This document shows positions 1 to 4,199 of a DNA stretch of 6,598 nt, in pieces; position 1 is the stretch's first letter; every line of letters starts with the position of its first letter. The DNA comes from Euryarchaeota archaeon UBA128 (lineage in GTDB: Archaea > Thermoplasmatota > Poseidoniia > Poseidoniales > Poseidoniaceae): contig DALZ01000063.1 of NCBI GenBank assembly GCA_002496955.1, positions 1-6,598 on the forward strand, given 5' to 3'. A program made the translations under genes and the position numbers. The notes beneath the pieces are model-generated. The model made no database searches, was not told where the DNA came from, and worked only from the letters and a program-made list of their open reading frames with translations.

Positions 1-217
1 TTATCTCTAAACTCTCCTCAATAACCTCTCCGTTGGGGAGTAACATTACCGGGACTGTCCCTTTCGGAGAAATCTCCATCATATGTTCCGGGCGATCTCG
101 CAGAATCACTTCTCGATGTTCGCATTTATGTTCGGTTCTTACGATAGCCATTCTGGCCCGTATAGCATATGGGCACCGTCGGAAGCTGTAGAGGACGGGT
201 AATTTTTCCGGCAACAT
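1..217 (-). CDS. Glutathione S-transferase, N-terminal domain (partial, C-terminus beyond the window)
   Basis: I read 72 codons from an ATG at 217-215, open to the window edge. The segment 'LYSFRRCPYAIRARM' (residues 9-23) is the hallmark start of bacterial GSTs with a thioredoxin fold. Cys15 takes the catalytic N-terminal position, as in Cys-type (omega/beta-like) GSTs. Further on, 'KGTVPV' (52-57) holds the cis-proline Pro56 of the glutathione site, and 'EES' (67-69) matches the Glu-Ser motif that binds the gamma-glutamyl group. The helical C-terminal domain is missing because the window ends. The family conjugates or reduces substrates with glutathione in the cytoplasm. The start lies 12 bases after the upstream stop, and a weak GAGG (231-228) overlaps that stop, so translation is probably coupled to the beta-oxidation enzyme. 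Family assignment is solid; the substrate is unknown. A GST is unexpected in an archaeon and suggests acquisition from bacteria, if the host is archaeal. Confidence 0.85.
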   Translation of the reverse strand, partial: MLPEKLPVLYSFRRCPYAIRARMAIVRTEHKCEHREVILRDRPEHMMEISPKGTVPVMLLPNGEVIEESLEI

Positions 218-229
218 CTTTTGTCGGCC

Positions 230-2347
230 TCAAGAATTGGTATAAGTTGCTCGACGCCCCTCAATTAGCGCTGATAGCCCCTCAAGAGCATCTCTGGTCG
301 AAAATATGTCAGTCAATTTAGCCAATTCAGATTGCAATCCTTCAGTTAGTGAGGTTGTAGCAGTGATGTCAATCAGTTCACTTGCCACTGACAAAGCAAT
401 TGGCGCAGTATATTTGAGATTCTTCAATTGACGAGAGATGGTTTTATCCTCAGCATCGTAGCCTTCTGGACAACCTCCGGATAGTAGTGTTGGGAGGTTA
501 TCATCGCTGTAAAAGTCAAGGGCAAATTTCACCACTGGACTATCAATGTTTGTGGGCTGGCTCAAATATTTGTTGGCAGGTTTTCCATCTTTTGAGCAAC
601 TCTTGACGGCTTTATCAACAGAGGCTATTTCGACTAAATGGGTCAGTAATCCAATATCATATGCGATTTGAGCAGTCATGAAATTACCGCCCAGAACAGC
701 CCATCTCGCTAGTGGAATTCCGGAAATTCTGGCTGGACGTTGAGATCCCCCGAGGCCAGGATAAATCCCAATCGAAGTTTCCGGGAAGCGGAATTGAGTT
801 CGCCGCGTGCCAATGCGATAATCACAACACAAAGCCAATTCTAAACCCCCACCTAATGCAAGTCCGGTGGTCAAAGCGATGGTTGTTTTTGGCGAGGTTT
901 CAATGGAATTGAGAACTTTGTGGCCATTGGTGGTGAATTCAACGATGTCAGGTATTGAATCAGAGCGAATTTTGTCGACAAAGAATTTTACATCAGCACC
1001 AGCAACAAAAGCCTTGCCTGCACCATCTAATACCATTGTGTGCACTGATTCATTGTTGTTCACTGCATCAACCGCAGTACCCAACTGCTCGATTACTGTC
1101 TCGTTTAGGGCATTCATTGCCTCCGGCCGATTGATGGTTATCGTTGCGATACCATCGCTGATTTCGGTATCTACATATGAAAAATCCCATGCGGCATCAT
1201 TCTCTGCTTGAGTGGTGAAGAATGCTGGCAAATGCCAAGATGTTTCGCCGTTATCATCCAAACACAGTTGTTGATATTCCTCAGCCATCTTGAATGAATC
1301 TTTAACGCCTACCTTATTCATTAATTCAAATGGACCGCGTGCCCATCGCAAACCTACCTTTGCACCTCGGTCGACATCCTCCATGGAACATACGCCCTCA
1401 TCAACAATCTGTGTGGCAACCCCAAACACGACACCGTACAACCGACGAGAAACCTGACTAAACTGTGCCTCTGTGTATGATTCATCTCCATCAATCTCCC
1501 ACATAGCATTCGCTGCTACTAATTCCCGTAGATTGGCCGCACCGTCGTAGCGCGATGTGTCTAATTGCTCAGCGAGGTAATCTGTCGAGTGTAACGCAAT
1601 TGGTGGGCCAGTGAGGTTCATTAATCCGAATGGACCAAGACCAATTCTGAACGCCTTTCTTGCAATTGCATCAATTTGAGCCGCACTTCCTACGCCCTCT
1701 TGCAGCAATAGACATGCTTCATTCAACCAAGGAACAAAAAAGCGATTGACGACAAATCCCGGCCGATCTCCACATACGATGACCACTTTACCGAGCATCT
1801 TGCAGTACTGCACAACTCGATTTACAGTCTGTTGACTAGTCGCTGCTGCAGGTATGACTTCCACCAAGCGGTTCTTCGCCGGATGATAGAAGAAATGCAG
1901 ACCAACAAAGCGGTCCGGTCTGCCGGTAGCGTCGGCCAGAGCATTGACCGATAGTGAGGAAGTGTTTGACGCCAATATTGTGTTTTCATCGCAAGCCTCA
2001 TCCAGTGTTTGAAATACCCCTGCCTTGATATCGAAATCTTCGAACACCGCCTCAATCACTAAATCTGTGCCTGAGGCAGTGTTTTCAACACCGACGACTC
2101 CAGTAATTCTACCTTGTATATCAGCCACTTGCTGTGGGGAAAAAATCCTGCGTTCAACCGCCTCTGCGAGAAAATTAGTAATTATGTCTTGACCTCGGTC
2201 AACCCACTGTTGTTCTCTATCCACCATTTGGACATCGAATTCTTCTTGTGCTGACTTTTGCGCAATGCCTGAGCCCATGTTGCCGGCACCGACTATCGCT
2301 ACTCGTTGAATTGGTTGCATGATGCTGGCGAATGAAAAGATGTTCAT
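230..2347 (-). CDS. Bifunctional 3-hydroxyacyl-CoA dehydrogenase / enoyl-CoA hydratase (HAD-ECH fusion)
   Basis: This enzyme should carry out two consecutive beta-oxidation steps in the cytoplasm: hydration of 2-enoyl-CoA and NAD-dependent oxidation of 3-hydroxyacyl-CoA. Residues ~15-195 form the Rossmann domain, with 'GAGNMGSG' at 20-27. By alignment from memory to human HAD, the catalytic residues are Ser130, His151, Glu163 and Asn201, all present. Two 3HCDH C-terminal domains follow (~196-290 and ~299-350). Residues ~390-570 are a crotonase domain with oxyanion-hole segments 'AGAD' (449-452) and 'GGGLELA' (499-505). Both hydratase glutamates, Glu503 and Glu523, are kept, which favours a hydratase over an isomerase or hydrolase. 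A helical tail runs to 705. The domain order is reversed relative to bacterial FadB and matches archaeal fusions such as Metallosphaera Msed_0399. The start could be Met1 (2347) or Met10 (2320), where 'MQPIQRVAIVGAG' gives the usual short family N-terminus. Chain-length preference cannot be read from sequence. Confidence 0.93.
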   Translation of the reverse strand: MNIFSFASIMQPIQRVAIVGAGNMGSGIAQKSAQEEFDVQMVDREQQWVDRGQDIITNFLAEAVERRIFSPQQVADIQGRITGVVGVENTASGTDLVIEAVFEDFDIKAGVFQTLDEACDENTILASNTSSLSVNALADATGRPDRFVGLHFFYHPAKNRLVEVIPAAATSQQTVNRVVQYCKMLGKVVIVCGDRPGFVVNRFFVPWLNEACLLLQEGVGSAAQIDAIARKAFRIGLGPFGLMNLTGPPIALHSTDYLAEQLDTSRYDGAANLRELVAANAMWEIDGDESYTEAQFSQVSRRLYGVVFGVATQIVDEGVCSMEDVDRGAKVGLRWARGPFELMNKVGVKDSFKMAEEYQQLCLDDNGETSWHLPAFFTTQAENDAAWDFSYVDTEISDGIATITINRPEAMNALNETVIEQLGTAVDAVNNNESVHTMVLDGAGKAFVAGADVKFFVDKIRSDSIPDIVEFTTNGHKVLNSIETSPKTTIALTTGLALGGGLELALCCDYRIGTRRTQFRFPETSIGIYPGLGGSQRPARISGIPLARWAVLGGNFMTAQIAYDIGLLTHLVEIASVDKAVKSCSKDGKPANKYLSQPTNIDSPVVKFALDFYSDDNLPTLLSGGCPEGYDAEDKTISRQLKNLKYTAPIALSVASELIDITATTSLTEGLQSELAKLTDIFSTRDALEGLSALIEGRRATYTNS

Positions 2348-2413
2348 GAATAATGCGTTTGGTTGTCAAGCAGTCGATTAACCATTTAAGATGAGTTTCG
2401 CTCGGGTAATTTA
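2348..2413. promoter_or_regulatory. Divergent promoter region between the beta-oxidation unit and the membrane-protein gene
   Basis: This 66-base gap separates two genes read outward. A near-palindromic TTTAAG (2385-2390, CTTAAA on the other strand) lies about 27 bases before the plus-strand ATG at 2414, which fits an archaeal TATA box feeding a leaderless mRNA. On the minus strand, TTAAT (2381-2377) lies about 32 bases before the ATG at 2347, and ATTATT (2354-2349) lies about 31 bases before the alternative ATG at 2320. These are weak A/T matches in a short space, so the choice of box and start is uncertain. No clear Shine-Dalgarno is visible for either gene. Confidence 0.45.
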
Positions 2414-2968
2414 ATGAAAATAACTCGACAGTTTATCCGAGTTTTTGTTATTGTCTTTGGGATCCTAATTCTATTATCCTATGTCTATGGTGTAGCAAGG
2501 GCTGAGGACGGGATGGCGCTATGGGGTGGCATACCTGAATCATGGACAAAATTCATCGTACCATACATGTTTGTAGCCGCTTTCGGCTGGCTGATTTACT
2601 GGTGGACTATCCTATATCGCGTTGATGCTTCGGTTATTGATGAACTGCGGTGGCCTTGGCAAACCTCTTCTGATAATAATGGGGCCAACCGGCTTTTTCT
2701 GTCGTACTTTTTGTTCATGGTGCCGTCAATGCTGTGGCTGGAAAGTACGTTGTTTCATATGAACAATAATTATTCTTGGACACCTTTACTGGTTATTGGT
2801 ATTCTCACGCTAGTTTCGATAGGTAATATTATGCTCGGATTATTGGCATATTCTGCCGTCAAAGATGGTGTTAAAGGAGCTAAAGTAATGTTACTAGGAG
2901 CAGTTCTGTTAAGCATTCAATGTGTTATTTTTGATGGCCTAGTATGGAATATCAAGTATCCATGGTAA
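2414..2968 (+). CDS. Hypothetical polytopic membrane protein (about 5 TM segments)
   Basis: I do not recognise this 184-residue protein. It is strongly hydrophobic and very rich in Trp, Tyr and Phe. Likely membrane segments lie at residues 8-29, 47-68, 94-110, 123-147 and 155-176. The first begins after a short basic start (MKITRQ) and ends in 'ARAED', so it could be a cleaved signal peptide instead of a TM helix. The longest polar loop (69-92, including 'DELRWPWQ') is between segments 2 and 3. No catalytic motif, metal site or transporter signature is evident. The gene is the only one on the plus strand: it diverges from the beta-oxidation unit and ends 2 bases before the convergent glycosyltransferase. 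The ATG at 2414 is supported by an A/T box 27 bases upstream. The open frame with coherent hydrophobic periodicity makes it a real gene; its function is unknown. Confidence 0.8.
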   Translation: MKITRQFIRVFVIVFGILILLSYVYGVARAEDGMALWGGIPESWTKFIVPYMFVAAFGWLIYWWTILYRVDASVIDELRWPWQTSSDNNGANRLFLSYFLFMVPSMLWLESTLFHMNNNYSWTPLLVIGILTLVSIGNIMLGLLAYSAVKDGVKGAKVMLLGAVLLSIQCVIFDGLVWNIKYPW

Positions 2969-2970
2969 AG

Positions 2971-4125
2971 TCAACTGACTATCGAATTGTAACCATCGGT
3001 CAAACGTTGGCAAAATAGTGTGTTGTCAAATTTTTTCGCGTGCTCCATTAAGTCTAATTGGCGTTCAGGTGATGCCGATTTGCGCGCCTCATACTGGGAG
3101 AATACCTCCGTAATTGCGGCTGTCCATGCATCAATATCATCTGGTGGAATACAACTACAGCTAGGCATTAGTTCGTTGTGGGAGGGCAAGTCGGCACACA
3201 ATACTTTCATACCGGCCGCCATTGCTTCAATTGGCGGATAACCAAATCCTTCACTCACTGACGGGAATAAAAGCGCCTCACAGTTAATTCGTAAGGTCAT
3301 CAAATATTCATCAGATACTGATGAACCGTGAATTGTCCAGTTTTCTAGCTGATAGGATTTCGCCATTTCATGGATTGATGGCAATCCATAACCCCCGGCA
3401 GAATTACCTACGTGGTGAATATGTATGCCATCCCGGATACGGTCTGGCAAATTTGCAATAATTTTACACAAGAACTGCATTCGCTTACGCGGATCGTTAC
3501 TACCCACAACCAGTAGATTGCAGGCTTGTGGCAGCGACAAGTCAAGAACCTGATTATTGTCGGGATGATATTTTGCTAAATCTAGCCCCATTGGAATACA
3601 GATTGATTCAACTGACGAAAAGTTATTTTTGGCAGCCTGCAGACTGTGCCTTGAGTTGCAGAACAAATAGTCGGCCAGATTGATTCCATGCCTTAGTTTG
3701 TTCAAATCTCGTTTTCTGATAAGCCCGGGATTCATTTCTCCGACATCGATGGTTTCTGTGCTAAATGCAAGTTTTTCTGGATACAAATGAAACAAGTCAT
3801 GGATGGTAATCACCACCGGAAGTTGACTATTGTTTGGCACTAAATGGGCTTGTTCTTGGTCAGTGATATGAACCAAATCACATTGATTATTAAGAGCAAG
3901 ATTGGCAATGCGTTTAGCCACACGTCTGGGGTGGGATACCCAGCGGTTCCAGACTCTGGAAAACGGGTTATTCGTCTTAGCTAGGGGGTATTCGCAAATA
4001 CCCGCTAATTCCCACCCTGTTATCTTTCCAGCCTCTAGCATGTCAACTAAGTTGTAATGCGCTGCTCCTAAGCCCGTGTTGCGACCAAGCGAGCCGCCAC
4101 GAACCAGAAGGACTCGCTTGGTCAT
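2971..4125 (-). CDS. Glycosyltransferase, GT-B fold, family GT4-like
   Basis: This cytoplasmic or membrane-associated enzyme should transfer a sugar from a nucleotide-sugar donor to a glycan, lipid or protein acceptor. With the start at the ATG 4125-4123 it has 384 residues, normal for GT4. The N-terminal acceptor half begins with a beta strand and a Gly-rich loop ('GLGAAHYN', 18-25) and contains 'HDLFHLYPEK' (109-118). The C-terminal donor half opens with 'LLVVGSNDPRKRM' (204-216), where Arg and Lys usually contact the donor phosphates. It contains the EX7E signature 'EGFGYPPIE' (292-300; bases 3252-3226), diagnostic of retaining GT4-type enzymes. Longer starts are open in frame at TTG 4167, ATG 4149 and ATG 4140; I chose 4125 because the family normally begins a few residues before its first strand ('KRVLLV'). 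It lies 74 bases after the surface-protein gene and may modify surface glycans, but the actual donor and acceptor are unknown. Confidence 0.88.
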   Translation of the reverse strand: MTKRVLLVRGGSLGRNTGLGAAHYNLVDMLEAGKITGWELAGICEYPLAKTNNPFSRVWNRWVSHPRRVAKRIANLALNNQCDLVHITDQEQAHLVPNNSQLPVVITIHDLFHLYPEKLAFSTETIDVGEMNPGLIRKRDLNKLRHGINLADYLFCNSRHSLQAAKNNFSSVESICIPMGLDLAKYHPDNNQVLDLSLPQACNLLVVGSNDPRKRMQFLCKIIANLPDRIRDGIHIHHVGNSAGGYGLPSIHEMAKSYQLENWTIHGSSVSDEYLMTLRINCEALLFPSVSEGFGYPPIEAMAAGMKVLCADLPSHNELMPSCSCIPPDDIDAWTAAITEVFSQYEARKSASPERQLDLMEHAKKFDNTLFCQRLTDGYNSIVS

Positions 4126-4175
4126 GTTAACACCAGACATACCCACCATTTCAAAGGTGAGTTCCAATGCGTTCG

Positions 4176-4195
4176 CTAATACTCATTGATATTAG
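4176..4195. repeat. Short A/T-rich inverted repeat between the surface-protein and glycosyltransferase genes
   Basis: CTAATA (4176-4181) and TATTAG (4190-4195) are perfect 6-base inverted arms with an 8-base spacer. They lie just after the stop of the surface-protein gene on the minus strand and upstream of the glycosyltransferase. The arms are A/T-rich, so a hairpin would be weak. One arm (GTATTAG on the minus strand) is about 30 bases before the ATG at 4149 and could be a TATA-like box for that start. It may be a promoter element, a regulator site or chance. Confidence 0.3.
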
Positions 4196-4199
4196 GAGC

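Noticed and set aside
1..4. The 'ttat' at the left edge as a TAA stop for the glutathione S-transferase
   Set aside because: It is out of frame: the last full codon is ATA (Ile) at 4-2, and base 1 begins the next codon, so the gene continues past the edge.
712..1211. Plus-strand open frames at 712-912 and 867-1211
   Set aside because: They lie antisense within the well-supported crotonase domain of the fusion enzyme, have no recognisable domains, and overlap each other.
1822..2055. Minus-strand open frame in another frame of the dehydrogenase domain
   Set aside because: It is wholly inside the coding sequence of the Rossmann domain with catalytic motifs, and its product has no coherent features.
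2969..2980. Inverted repeat AGTCA-AC-TGACT between the convergent stops as a terminator
   Set aside because: The arms are only 4-5 bases with almost no loop and no following T-run, so a functional hairpin is not supported.
3020..3241. Plus-strand open frame antisense to the glycosyltransferase
   Set aside because: It overlaps the region encoding the conserved EX7E end of the glycosyltransferase and shows no domain or start signal.
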